Notes: a model not told the origin generated them from the letters alone. A stretch of DNA of 6,403 bases from Clostridia bacterium (GCA_900766945.1 CAAFXD010000278.1:1-6403), one strand, 5' to 3'; positions 1 through 6,212 are shown, counted from the first letter of the stretch. Translations and numbers: made by a program.

Positions 1-146
1 GCTTCTTCAAGCAGTTGCAACGCCGCAAGCCCGCAAGCGTGCAAAGACGAGGGATTGCCGAACGCTTCGGTCATCGCCCGATTTGCGGCATCGACCGCCG
101 CTTGACACGGCTTTGTCGTCGCGCTGTTATCCAAATAACAATACAA
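1..146 (-). CDS. Cysteine desulfurase, N-terminal part (3' end outside window)
   Basis: Reading leftward from a TTG at 146-144, the first 48 residues begin MYCYLDNSATTKP and continue with GNPSSLHACG at about residues 30-39. The YLDNSATT opening and the GNPSSxHxxG block are hallmarks of class V aminotransferase-fold cysteine desulfurases (NifS/IscS/SufS group). These are pyridoxal-phosphate enzymes that take sulfur from cysteine for Fe-S clusters, tRNA thiolation and cofactors. The N-terminal pattern resembles the NifS/IscS subgroup more than SufS, but the PLP lysine and catalytic cysteine loop lie outside the window, so the subgroup is not settled. The start is chosen because AAAGAGGG lies 6 bases upstream, no ATG or GTG fits, and the conserved motif follows directly. 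The gene is divergent from ypeB and has its own promoter at 200-228. Confidence 0.9.
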   Translation of the reverse strand, partial: MYCYLDNSATTKPCQAAVDAANRAMTEAFGNPSSLHACGLAALQLLEE

Positions 147-152
147 AGCAAA

Positions 153-160
153 CCCTCTTT
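153..160 (-). promoter_or_regulatory. Ribosome binding site deciding a TTG start (cysteine desulfurase)
   Basis: On the minus strand AAAGAGGG sits 6 bases before TTG at 146-144. No ATG or GTG is available between this site and the conserved YLDNSATT motif, so it supports TTG as the start. Confidence 0.7.
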
Positions 161-199
161 TCAAAAAGCTTTCAAAATACAACAATATCGCAGTTTCTT

Positions 200-228
200 A
201 TTATACACGAAATTCTCCGCTTTGGCAA
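200..228 (-). promoter_or_regulatory. Sigma-A-type promoter of the cysteine desulfurase gene
   Basis: On the minus strand TTGCCA (228-223) and a perfect TATAAT (205-200) are separated by exactly 17 bases. Transcription would start near 193, giving a leader of about 47 bases before the TTG start. The rest of the gap to ypeB (about 229-294) is AT-rich. I found no convincing forward promoter for ypeB in it. Confidence 0.75.
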
Positions 229-294
229 ATAAAACAGCATATTTTTTCAAAGAAATTTCTGTATATTTTCATATTTTCTGCAAATTCTACCGAC

Positions 295-300
295 GAGGTG
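295..300 (+). promoter_or_regulatory. Ribosome binding site of ypeB
   Basis: GAGGTG lies 6 bases before the ATG at 307. The in-frame GTG at 298 is part of this site and so cannot be the real start. Confidence 0.75.
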
Positions 301-306
301 AACCGT

Positions 307-1650
307 ATGAAGCAAGAAATCACCAAACGCGGGAAAATTCGCGTTTTTTCATTCAGCGCGGCCGTGTTTTTCGCCCTTTTAACCTTTGCGATTGTCGGGA
401 ATGTCCGCGCAACAAAGTTGCAACGGCAGGTACGCCTTTCGAGTGAGCGCGCCCTGTGTGAATTGGACACCTATTTAGACACGATTTACACAGATTTGCA
501 AAAGGGCATTTACACCGCCACCCCGCCGATGTTGGGCAGTCTTTCCGAGGAACTGCACCGCGCGGCAACGGGCGCAAAAACCAGCCTGTCGGTGTTGCCG
601 CTGTCGGGCGTGCAGATGGACAACACCTACAAATTCCTGTCACAGGTCGGCGATTTTGTCGCTACGCTCAACGGGAAGGCACAGAGCGGGGAAAAAATCA
701 CCGACGAGGAACGCGACCAAATGCAAAAGCTGTTGTCGTTTTCCCAAACGCTGACCGAGGAAATCTCACAAATGCGCACGCAGTTGTATGACGGGAGCTT
801 GGATTTTACGGCAACCAACCAAACGCTTGCCGCAACCAAAGAAAAAGGCGTCCTGTTGTCCGACGATATGGAGGATACGGAGCAATCGCTGACGGAATAT
901 CCGTCGCTTATCTATGACGGGCCGTTTTCCGACCATATTTTGCAAAAAGCGTCCGTGTATTTGGCCGATAAGCCCGAAATCACGCGCGACGAAGCACAGG
1001 AAAAAGCGGCAAAAATTTTAAAAGTTGACAAAACCAATTTGGAATTTGTTTCGGAAGAAGCGGACACCACCGCCGCCTACTGCTTCCGTTATGACGATAC
1101 CGTCATTGCCGTGACGAAAAAGGGCGGCTCTCTTTTGTATATGCTGTCGTCTGCTTTCGTCGGGGAGAGCACCATGGGCTATGAAGACGCACGCAAATAC
1201 GCCGCCGAATTTTTGGTGCAAAACGGCTTTTTTGATATGACGGAAAGTTATTACAGCATTTCCGACGGCATTTGCACCGTCAATTACGCCTATAAGAACG
1301 GGGAATATATCTGTTATCCGGATTTAATCAAGATTTCCGTAAGCCTTGCGGACGGCAAAATTCTTTCCGCCGACTGCCGCGGCTATTTGATGAACCATAA
1401 AGCGCGCAGTATTCCCGCGCCCAAACTTCCCGCCGCCGAGGCACAGAAAAATATAAGTCCTCTGCTCACCGTTACGGATACGCGCCTTGCGGTGATTCCC
1501 ACCGACGGCGGGGCAGAGAAATACACGTATGAATTCCATTGCAAGAACGAAGGCGGCACGGAATTTTTGGTGTATATCGACACCGAAACAGGCTATGAGG
1601 ACGATATTTTAATTCTTTTGTATGCCGATGACGGCGTTTTGACAAAATAA
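307..1650 (+). CDS. ypeB: Spore germination protein YpeB
   Basis: The 447-residue protein matches the usual length of YpeB (about 450). It has one N-terminal membrane segment at about residues 14-32. A helical region follows with the family-typical stretches LQKGIYTATPPML (64-76), AKTSLSVLPLS (90-100) and NTYKFLSQVGDF (106-117). The hallmark YPSLIYDGPFSDH is at about 198-210. The C-terminal half (about 225-440) reads as successive PepSY-like domains. In Bacillus, YpeB is needed for the cortex-lytic enzyme SleB to be present and stable in dormant spores, and is itself cut during germination. The role here is inferred from that. ATG at 307 is chosen over the in-frame GTG at 298 because GAGGTG at 295-300 is the ribosome binding site. 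The gene normally follows sleB; here a divergent cysteine desulfurase gene lies upstream instead. A repeat lipoprotein follows in the same direction. A forespore (sigma-G) promoter would be expected, but I could not find a clear one. Confidence 0.92.
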   Translation: MKQEITKRGKIRVFSFSAAVFFALLTFAIVGNVRATKLQRQVRLSSERALCELDTYLDTIYTDLQKGIYTATPPMLGSLSEELHRAATGAKTSLSVLPLSGVQMDNTYKFLSQVGDFVATLNGKAQSGEKITDEERDQMQKLLSFSQTLTEEISQMRTQLYDGSLDFTATNQTLAATKEKGVLLSDDMEDTEQSLTEYPSLIYDGPFSDHILQKASVYLADKPEITRDEAQEKAAKILKVDKTNLEFVSEEADTTAAYCFRYDDTVIAVTKKGGSLLYMLSSAFVGESTMGYEDARKYAAEFLVQNGFFDMTESYYSISDGICTVNYAYKNGEYICYPDLIKISVSLADGKILSADCRGYLMNHKARSIPAPKLPAAEAQKNISPLLTVTDTRLAVIPTDGGAEKYTYEFHCKNEGGTEFLVYIDTETGYEDDILILLYADDGVLTK

Positions 1651-1702
1651 TGTATAAATTTATGCGGACGGTGCACACTAACAGCGTCCGAAAATCAGGA
1701 AA

Positions 1703-1708
1703 AGAGGA
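1703..1708 (+). promoter_or_regulatory. Ribosome binding site deciding the lipoprotein start
   Basis: AGAGGA ends 7 bases before ATG at 1716. It favours this start over the in-frame ATG at 1650, which overlaps the ypeB stop (TAATG) and would put 22 non-signal residues ahead of the signal peptide. Confidence 0.7.
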
Positions 1709-1715
1709 AAATTCT

Positions 1716-2021
1716 ATGAAAAAAAGCATACTTTTGATTGCGGCGTTACTGGCTGTTTTGGCAATCACCTTGGTCGCCTGCGGCGGCAAAAACGACGGTA
1801 TGGTGACAGACAACGACAATGCAGTGACCAACGGCGTAACGAACGGTGTTTCCAATGCCGGTAACGGGCTCGGCGCGGCGGCAGAGGACATCGGCGACGG
1901 TGTCGGCAGTGCCGTAACGGGTGCAGGCGACATTGTCGGCGATGTGGTCACGGGTGCGGGCGATATTGTCGGCGATGTGGTTACAGGTGCCGGCGACGCG
2001 GTTTCCGACGCCGTTCGCTGA
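1716..2021 (+). CDS. Small repeat-containing lipoprotein, function unknown
   Basis: The 101-residue product starts with a lipoprotein signal peptide: MKKS, a hydrophobic core, and lipobox LVAC with the lipidated cysteine at residue 22. The mature part has only about 80 residues and is low in complexity. It has a polar VTNGVTNGVSN stretch (about 37-47), then a Gly/Ala/Val/Asp-rich region ending in three tandem 11-residue units of the form VTGAGDIVGDV (67-99) and a terminal V-R. There is no cysteine beyond the lipobox and no recognisable enzyme motif. The regular GxxxG spacing in the units resembles a glycine zipper, and an 11-residue period is also seen in amphipathic helical proteins; both are only analogies. 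The gene lies 65 bases after ypeB with no terminator between, and a strong terminator follows, so it is probably co-transcribed with ypeB. A spore or envelope role is inferred from that context only. Confidence 0.8.
   Translation: MKKSILLIAALLAVLAITLVACGGKNDGMVTDNDNAVTNGVTNGVSNAGNGLGAAAEDIGDGVGSAVTGAGDIVGDVVTGAGDIVGDVVTGAGDAVSDAVR
1914..2012 (+). repeat. Three tandem 33-bp repeats inside the lipoprotein gene
   Basis: Units lie at 1914-1946, 1947-1979 and 1980-2012. The first two differ at only 3 of 33 bases, and all three differences are silent (both encode VTGAGDIVGDV). The third encodes VTGAGDAVSDA and is more diverged. The near-identity suggests a recent in-frame duplication. Confidence 0.85.
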
Positions 2022-2041
2022 CCTTGCCCAAAGCAAAACGA

Positions 2042-2080
2042 AACACAGCCTTGTGCAAAGCCGCACAAGGCTGTGTTTTT
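2042..2080 (+). terminator. Strong intrinsic terminator, probably bidirectional
   Basis: A perfect 15-bp stem pairs 2042-2056 with 2063-2077 around a 6-base loop, and the T run continues to 2080. It ends the ypeB-lipoprotein unit, 21 bases after the lipoprotein stop. Read on the minus strand, the same stem is followed by TTTCGTTTTGCTTT and lies 13 bases after the ATPase stop, so it can also end the convergent thiamine transport operon. Confidence 0.92.
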
Positions 2081-2089
2081 GATTGGAAG

Positions 2090-2848
2090 TCAGAGAATCA
2101 AATTCTCGGCAATCTGCCGTTTGTAATTTAAAAATTCGGGGGTCAGCGAAAAATCGTGTGGGCGCGGCCGCGGCACATCAATCGGGATTTCGCATAAAAT
2201 ATGCCCGGGTTTTCCGCCCAAAATGCAAATACGGTCGGACAGCTTGACCGCTTCGTCCGTATCGTGCGTGATAAACAGCGTAGAAAGGTCGATTTCGTCC
2301 ATAATATCCAAATACCAATCGTGCATGGCGCTTTTGGTAATCGTGTCGAGCGCGCTGAACGGCTCGTCCAACAGCGCCACGCCGTCGCTTGCAAGGTAGG
2401 TGCGCAACAGCGCCGCCCGCTGGCGCATCCCGCCCGAAAGTTTATTTGGATATTTTTTCTGCGTACCGTCAATGCCGAACTGCCCAAAATAGGACGACGC
2501 TTTTTCGCGCGCCTCTTTTTTCGGCATCCCCTTGATAATCAGCGGCAACGCGACATTGTCGACCACCGTACGGTACGGCAAAAGCAAATCTTTTTGGAGC
2601 ATATAACTGATTTCGCCGGGTCGCCCCGTAATTTCACGCGCCCCGAGGTACACCTTGCCGCTGTCGGGCGGCATAAGCCCTGAAAGGATATTGAACAGCG
2701 TGGTTTTGCCGCCGCCGCTGACACCTAACAGGCAGACAAGCTCGCCTTTTTTCAGCGTAAAATCTACATTTTCGAGTACGCGGTTGTCGCCGAAGCGTTT
2801 GGAAATGCCCTCGGCGCGCAATACGACTTCGTTAGGAAAGATAGGCAT
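2090..2848 (-). CDS. thiZ: ABC transporter ATPase for thiamine precursor uptake (ThiZ-like)
   Basis: The 252-residue protein is a complete ABC ATPase of the nitrate/taurine/pyrimidine-precursor type. Visible motifs are Walker A GVSGGGKT (42-49), the Q-loop glutamine at about 85, the signature LSGGMRQR (137-144), Walker B ending LLDEP (159-163), the D-loop SALD (165-168) and the switch histidine at 195 in FITHDTDEA. It should drive import with the ThiX-like permease in the cytoplasm. It is the last gene of the operon, and its ATG lies 17 bases inside the substrate-binding protein gene, so translation is probably coupled. The terminator at 2042-2080 follows. The general class is certain; the substrate comes from the riboswitch and the neighbouring genes, so the symbol is by analogy. 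Confidence 0.9.
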   Translation of the reverse strand: MPIFPNEVVLRAEGISKRFGDNRVLENVDFTLKKGELVCLLGVSGGGKTTLFNILSGLMPPDSGKVYLGAREITGRPGEISYMLQKDLLLPYRTVVDNVALPLIIKGMPKKEAREKASSYFGQFGIDGTQKKYPNKLSGGMRQRAALLRTYLASDGVALLDEPFSALDTITKSAMHDWYLDIMDEIDLSTLFITHDTDEAVKLSDRICILGGKPGHILCEIPIDVPRPRPHDFSLTPEFLNYKRQIAENLIL

Positions 2849-3848
2849 TGGTATACCCCGTTCCTGCGGGCAATTCTTTTTCGATTAAACCGTTTTCCCA
2901 AAGCCAAGCATAGAAGCCGTCCCAACGCGCAGAGTCAATATAGCCCCACTGTGCAACCTCGGCTTTATACTGCTGAGAAAGCCATTTTTGGCTCTCGGTC
3001 ACAAGCTCCAACGAATCTTTAAGCGACCCTGTGGTGTCGCCGTCCACCAAAATCTGCGCCGCTTCTTCGGGATTGGCTATGGCATACTCATAGCCCTTTT
3101 TGAGTGCGGCAAGGAACGCCTTGGTCGTTTCGGGATTCTGCTCGATATACGCGTTGTTGGCAATCAAAATGGGGGTGTAGTAATCAAATACGGGGTCAAT
3201 GTCGGTGAAGTTAAAATAATCGAACTCCAAGCCCGAAAGTTTTGCGGAAATGCCGCCCCAGCCGTAGAAAATCCAAATGGCGTCGGTCTGCTTTTCTCTA
3301 AGCGCACCCGCTTCGTCGGTGATATTGTTCGGAATTTGCTTCACTTTTGAGAAGTCACCGCCGTCCTTTTCCACAACGGTTTTGAGCATAGCAAGCTCAA
3401 TCGGAGACTCCCAAGTTGAGTAGGCGTGATTTTCCATACCCTTCGGTCTGTCCATTCCCTCGCCCTTGCGGGAGATGATACCCGAAGTATTGTGCTGTAA
3501 CAGTGCGGCAACCGCCGTTACGCCCAAAGGCTCGTCGGTGGCAAACGCCGCGGCAAGGGTGTCCTGCGCGTCAATGGCAAACTGCGCCTGCCCCGCCGCA
3601 CACATCGCGGTGGCGCCGCTTTCGGGCGGCTGTACCACGGCGACATCCAAGCCCGCTTCGGTAAAATAGCCTTTTGCGAGCGCAACATAGATGCCCGTAT
3701 GGTTGGTATTCGGCGTCCAATCTAAGGACAGAGTGATTTTTTGTAAATCTGCGGTTTTATCGGTTTGGTCCCCTGCGCAAGCGGCAAGCGACACGAGCAT
3801 GACCGCGCACAACAGCACGGCAAGAATTTGTTTTGTATATTTTTTCAT
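2832..3848 (-). CDS. thiY: Substrate-binding lipoprotein, NMT1/THI5 family (ThiY-like)
   Basis: The 338-residue protein has a lipoprotein signal peptide with lipobox LAAC, cysteine at residue 24. The mature domain opens with the family's characteristic LSLDWTPNTNHTGIYVALAKGYF (starting at residue 40), followed by GLDV and, at about 84-100, AAGQAQFAIDAQDTLAAA. This is the periplasmic-binding-protein fold of the NMT1/THI5-like family, whose importer members bind pyrimidine precursors of thiamine such as hydroxymethylpyrimidine or its formylamino form. It would sit on the outer face of the membrane and hand substrate to the permease. ATG at 3848 is chosen because AGGAG (3856-3860) is 7 bases upstream and the signal peptide begins there. 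The start overlaps the permease stop as ATGA. Which pyrimidine or thiamine form is bound cannot be read from the sequence. Confidence 0.9.
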   Translation of the reverse strand: MKKYTKQILAVLLCAVMLVSLAACAGDQTDKTADLQKITLSLDWTPNTNHTGIYVALAKGYFTEAGLDVAVVQPPESGATAMCAAGQAQFAIDAQDTLAAAFATDEPLGVTAVAALLQHNTSGIISRKGEGMDRPKGMENHAYSTWESPIELAMLKTVVEKDGGDFSKVKQIPNNITDEAGALREKQTDAIWIFYGWGGISAKLSGLEFDYFNFTDIDPVFDYYTPILIANNAYIEQNPETTKAFLAALKKGYEYAIANPEEAAQILVDGDTTGSLKDSLELVTESQKWLSQQYKAEVAQWGYIDSARWDGFYAWLWENGLIEKELPAGTGYTNAYLS

Positions 3849-4624
3849 TGATTTTCTCCTTTTTCTTTTCGTTCCCACGGCATAACGAGCTTGCGAAGCA
3901 CCGCAACGCCCCACATCAGCAACAGGCTTACAAGCGTAGTAAAAATGATGACGGCGAACATTCTGTCAAAGGCATATGCCTTGCGCACACGCGTCATATA
4001 CACGCCCAAGCCCTCAAAGCCGCCGAGCCATTCGGCGACCACCGCGCCGACCACGGCGTACGAGGCGGACACTTTCAGCCCTGCGAAAAACGAACCCAAA
4101 GCCGAGGGAAATTTAATGTAACGGAAAATTTTCACGCGCCCTGCGCCCATACTGCGCAACAGATTGATGGCATCCGGGTCTGCACAGCGGTAGCCGTCCA
4201 ACAGACTGACGGCAATCGGGAAAAAGGTGGTCAGCACCACCAATGTGATTTTCGGTGCCATACCGAACCCCTGCCAAAGCACCAAAAGCGGCGCAACCGC
4301 AATGGTCGGCACGGTTTGCGTAATCACCAAAAGCGGATAAATCGCTTTATAGAGAATTTCAAAGCGATCCATCAGCGTGGCAAGCAAAAACGCCAGCACC
4401 ACACCCAAGGCAAGCCCCAAAAACGCCTCGGTCAGCGTCACGCGCGCGTGCTGCAAGAGCAGCGAAAAATCCGAGAAAAATGCCTTTGCCACCGCCGCGG
4501 GGGACGGCAACATAAACGACGGCACCAAGTCGAAGCCCGTCGCCGCCGCCCAAATCAGCACTACCGACAGGAGTGCAACGGCGGGCGACAGTTTACTGAT
4601 GATGCTTTGTAACTTTTTGGTCAA
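3845..4624 (-). CDS. thiX: ABC transporter permease (ThiX-like)
   Basis: The 259-residue membrane protein has about six hydrophobic segments, including about 14-29, 64-84, 96-117, 126-142, 180-200 and 221-245. It is a BPD-type inner-membrane permease. The cytoplasmic coupling (EAA-like) loop is at about 152-175 (INLLRSMGAGRVKIFRYIKFP), where the ATPase docks. N-terminal LVPSFMLPSPAAV is typical of the SsuC/ThiX group. The start is TTG at 4624: an in-frame TGA lies only two codons upstream and no ATG gives a complete first membrane segment. GGAGGG (4639-4644) lies 14 bases upstream, longer than ideal. The gene overlaps the preceding thiamine-binding gene by 32 bases and shares ATGA with the next one, so translational coupling is likely. 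The substrate is inferred from the operon. Confidence 0.88.
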   Translation of the reverse strand: MTKKLQSIISKLSPAVALLSVVLIWAAATGFDLVPSFMLPSPAAVAKAFFSDFSLLLQHARVTLTEAFLGLALGVVLAFLLATLMDRFEILYKAIYPLLVITQTVPTIAVAPLLVLWQGFGMAPKITLVVLTTFFPIAVSLLDGYRCADPDAINLLRSMGAGRVKIFRYIKFPSALGSFFAGLKVSASYAVVGAVVAEWLGGFEGLGVYMTRVRKAYAFDRMFAVIIFTTLVSLLLMWGVAVLRKLVMPWERKEKGENQ

Positions 4625-4892
4625 TGGTCAGAACACCGCCCTCCGGCTTGTACGCGACCTTCACATACGCGGAAACCGACGGTGCGCCTGCGCGGATTGC
4701 CACATGCTGGCACTCTTTGACAATGTCCATCAGTTGGTCATAGCTCTCGCCCTCGATGGTGGTTTCAAACGGCCCGACATAGTAGTTTAAGCCCGTGCTT
4801 TTGATATAGTCGATAACTTCATCGACAATCCGCACAAGCTCGTCGGTGTCCGAAACGCCGGGCAGTACCTGAATAGCGACACTTGCTTGCAT
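4593..4892 (-). CDS. MTH1187-type thiamine-binding protein (DUF77 family)
   Basis: The 99-residue soluble protein has the length and character of the MTH1187/YqgV family (PF01910). It starts MQASVAIQVLPG, has the central YYVGPFETTIEGESYDQLMDIVKECQ (about 37-62), and ends with SAYVKVAYKP. The family has a ferredoxin-like fold and its members form small oligomers. Some relatives, including YkoF, bind thiamine. No signal peptide or membrane segment is present, so it should be cytoplasmic. It is the first gene after the TPP riboswitch, with AGGAGG (4901-4906) 8 bases before its ATG. Its position ahead of the importer genes suggests it receives or buffers the imported compound or modulates the importer, but this is inference. 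Confidence 0.87.
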   Translation of the reverse strand: MQASVAIQVLPGVSDTDELVRIVDEVIDYIKSTGLNYYVGPFETTIEGESYDQLMDIVKECQHVAIRAGAPSVSAYVKVAYKPEGGVLTIDQKVTKHHQ

Positions 4893-4909
4893 ACAAAATT
4901 CCTCCTAAT

Positions 4910-4952
4910 AAAAATGTAAGCCTTACGATACTTCCTGCATACCGTAAGGCTT
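4910..4952 (-). terminator. Riboswitch-controlled intrinsic terminator
   Basis: On the minus strand a 13-bp stem (one G-T pair) forms between 4952-4940 and 4930-4918 around a 9-base loop. ACA and a five-T run (4914-4910) follow. It lies between the TPP aptamer and the AGGAGG of the first gene, the usual place for a regulatory terminator. Its 5' arm can instead pair with the 3' end of the aptamer (see findings). Confidence 0.88.
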
Positions 4953-4973
4953 TTGTGGTTTTTGTGCAACAAA

Positions 4974-5062
4974 CTACCTACGGCGGCATTACCCGCATCA
5001 GGTGAAAGGGTCAAAGAAGCGTTCATTCTTTATCTCAGCCGGCTTTTGCGCCAGCCCCCCTG
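4974..5062 (-). promoter_or_regulatory. TPP riboswitch (THI element) aptamer
   Basis: The minus-strand RNA carries the conserved THI-box blocks in order. GGGGGG (5060-5055) can form P2 with CCC at 5010-5008. A P3 hairpin CUGGC/GCCGG has loop GCAAAA. CUGAGA is at 5038-5033, and an optional extra stem AAAGAA/UUCUUU follows. ACCUGAUG is at 5003-4996, then GCGG-GUAAUG-CCGC, and GUAGG ends at 4977. CUGAGA and UAAUGCC-GUAGG are the pyrimidine- and pyrophosphate-binding parts in known structures. P1 is not obvious and may be short. Binding of TPP should favour the terminator at 4910-4952 and shut off the transport operon. Confidence 0.96.
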
Positions 5063-5096
5063 TGGTTGGATTCAGTTTTCATAAGACTTCCAAAAA

Positions 5097-5125
5097 AGTA
5101 TAGTACACCGCACAAAAAAAGTCAA
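5097..5125 (-). promoter_or_regulatory. Sigma-A-type promoter of the thiamine transport operon
   Basis: On the minus strand TTGACT (5125-5120) and TATACT (5102-5097) are separated by exactly 17 bases. Transcription should start near 5090, about 30 bases before the riboswitch core. The -35 box overlaps the TGA stop of the DUF2804 gene (5124-5122). This is one of the best promoter matches in the window. Confidence 0.85.
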
Positions 5126-6147
5126 TACCGATTGTGCACACGTTCGGCAAAAACCAACTTGTTTTGCACTTGGATTTTCGTGCCGTCGTCTAAAACCGCC
5201 GTACCCGACAGCCGCCCGAACACCTGGTGTGCATCCTGCGAAATCACCACAGCGGAAATGTCCGTGCGGTGGTCAAACAGCGGCACAAAATCCATTTCAA
5301 AGCGATGATTGGTTTCCGTAAATTTCCACGGTTTCATAATATCGTCTTCGGGAATGACAAACTGCACGCGGTCTAATTTGTGGCAAACGCCGTCATAAAA
5401 CAGCATATTTTCGCTTGCCGCCGCGGTGTCGCCGAAGCCGTACCCGATATTGTACCCGAAGGCGTGCCCGTCAATATCCATATTGCCCGAGCCCCAATAC
5501 CAAGTATTGTCATACGTCCAAACGCCGCGCCCCCAATCAAGCGTGCCGAAATCGGTTTTCGGCGAAAAGGTATAGCGCTGTCCGTCAAATTCGCAAAAGC
5601 CCTCGGCGCGCATACAGTTGATTTTTTGGTTGTAATAAAACGCCTTGGGGTCTTCTTTCCACGGGGTGGCAATCACCATGGTATCCATTTTCGGCTGTTG
5701 CAGAAAAATGTTACATTCGAAGGTTTTGCCGCCGGGGAGATGGTAGTTGGCAAGCAACCGCCTGCCGCCGTCTGTTAAAATATAGCGAAAATCGCAAAAC
5801 GCATTGCGAAAAATCACATCGCCTTTGCCCGAATCCGTCGGCAAATGCAGTTTTCCCATCGGCAAAATCAGCGGCACCAAAAAGTCGTGCTTAACGCCGT
5901 TTTTTATGTCGATCAGCGCCGCGTCCACAAGCCCCATATAACGGTTGTCGGCAATGCACAGCGCGAGCGCGTATTCGCCCTCGTCGCTTATCATAATATA
6001 ATAATCCCATTCTTTCAGGCGGATTTTATTCGCCTTGACCGCTTTCGGATTATATTCGTACAACAGTTCGGTTGCCCAACCGGGCTTTGTGATACTGCCG
6101 TTTTTGTCTAACAGCGGCGCGCGTTCGGTAATGCGGACTTGCTCCAT
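5122..6147 (-). CDS. DUF2804 family protein, function unknown
   Basis: The 341-residue protein matches the DUF2804 family by its overall beta-rich, aromatic-rich character and the core DWGRGVWTYDNTWYWGSGN at about 204-222, followed by FGYNIGYGFGD (230-240). The N-terminus has a short ERAPLLDKNGSITKPGWA segment (8-25), also typical. No signal peptide or membrane helix is seen, so it is probably cytoplasmic. The family has no established function that I can state. Its fold may be lipocalin-like (CrtC/AttH-related), but I am not certain. ATG at 6147 is chosen because GGGGGAG (6152-6158) lies just upstream, although the 4-base spacing is short. An upstream in-frame TTG at 6204 lies at the promoter and is rejected. 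The gene has its own promoter and directly precedes the thiamine operon in the same direction, without a terminator between them. No thiamine link is visible in the protein itself. Confidence 0.85.
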   Translation of the reverse strand: MEQVRITERAPLLDKNGSITKPGWATELLYEYNPKAVKANKIRLKEWDYYIMISDEGEYALALCIADNRYMGLVDAALIDIKNGVKHDFLVPLILPMGKLHLPTDSGKGDVIFRNAFCDFRYILTDGGRRLLANYHLPGGKTFECNIFLQQPKMDTMVIATPWKEDPKAFYYNQKINCMRAEGFCEFDGQRYTFSPKTDFGTLDWGRGVWTYDNTWYWGSGNMDIDGHAFGYNIGYGFGDTAAASENMLFYDGVCHKLDRVQFVIPEDDIMKPWKFTETNHRFEMDFVPLFDHRTDISAVVISQDAHQVFGRLSGTAVLDDGTKIQVQNKLVFAERVHNRY

Positions 6148-6183
6148 GGTTCTCCCCCGTTTCTGTATTTGTATGATAATAGT

Positions 6184-6212
6184 ATAGTAGCATTTCCGCC
6201 GCAAAATTACAA
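6184..6212 (-). promoter_or_regulatory. Candidate promoter of the DUF2804 gene
   Basis: On the minus strand TTGTAA (6212-6207) and TACTAT (6189-6184) are 17 bases apart. An overlapping TATACT (6186-6181) is a better -10 box but would need a 20-base spacer. The start of transcription would be near 6177, giving a leader of about 30 bases. Confidence 0.5.

Noticed and set aside
237..277. GCATA (237-241) and CATATTT (270-276) as a sigma-G promoter for ypeB
   Set aside because: The two boxes are 28 bases apart instead of about 15-17, and no other suitable pair was found.
15..446. A 143-codon plus-strand frame across the left intergenic region
   Set aside because: It overlaps the cysteine desulfurase start on the other strand, its promoter and the start of ypeB in another frame, and its sequence looks random.
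1665..1690. CGGACG/CGTCCG inverted repeat between ypeB and the lipoprotein gene
   Set aside because: Only 6 bp with a 14-base loop and no T run. It is too weak to call a terminator or regulatory site.
1472..2068. A 198-codon minus-strand frame with Pro/Ser/Thr repeats
   Set aside because: Its repeats are simply the antisense of the lipoprotein repeats. It also runs through the 3' end of ypeB and through the terminator stem, and has no plausible product.
3833..4612. A 259-codon open frame on the plus strand opposite the permease gene
   Set aside because: It is rich in His, Arg, Gln and Lys with no recognisable domain, and is the antisense of a clear membrane protein within an operon.
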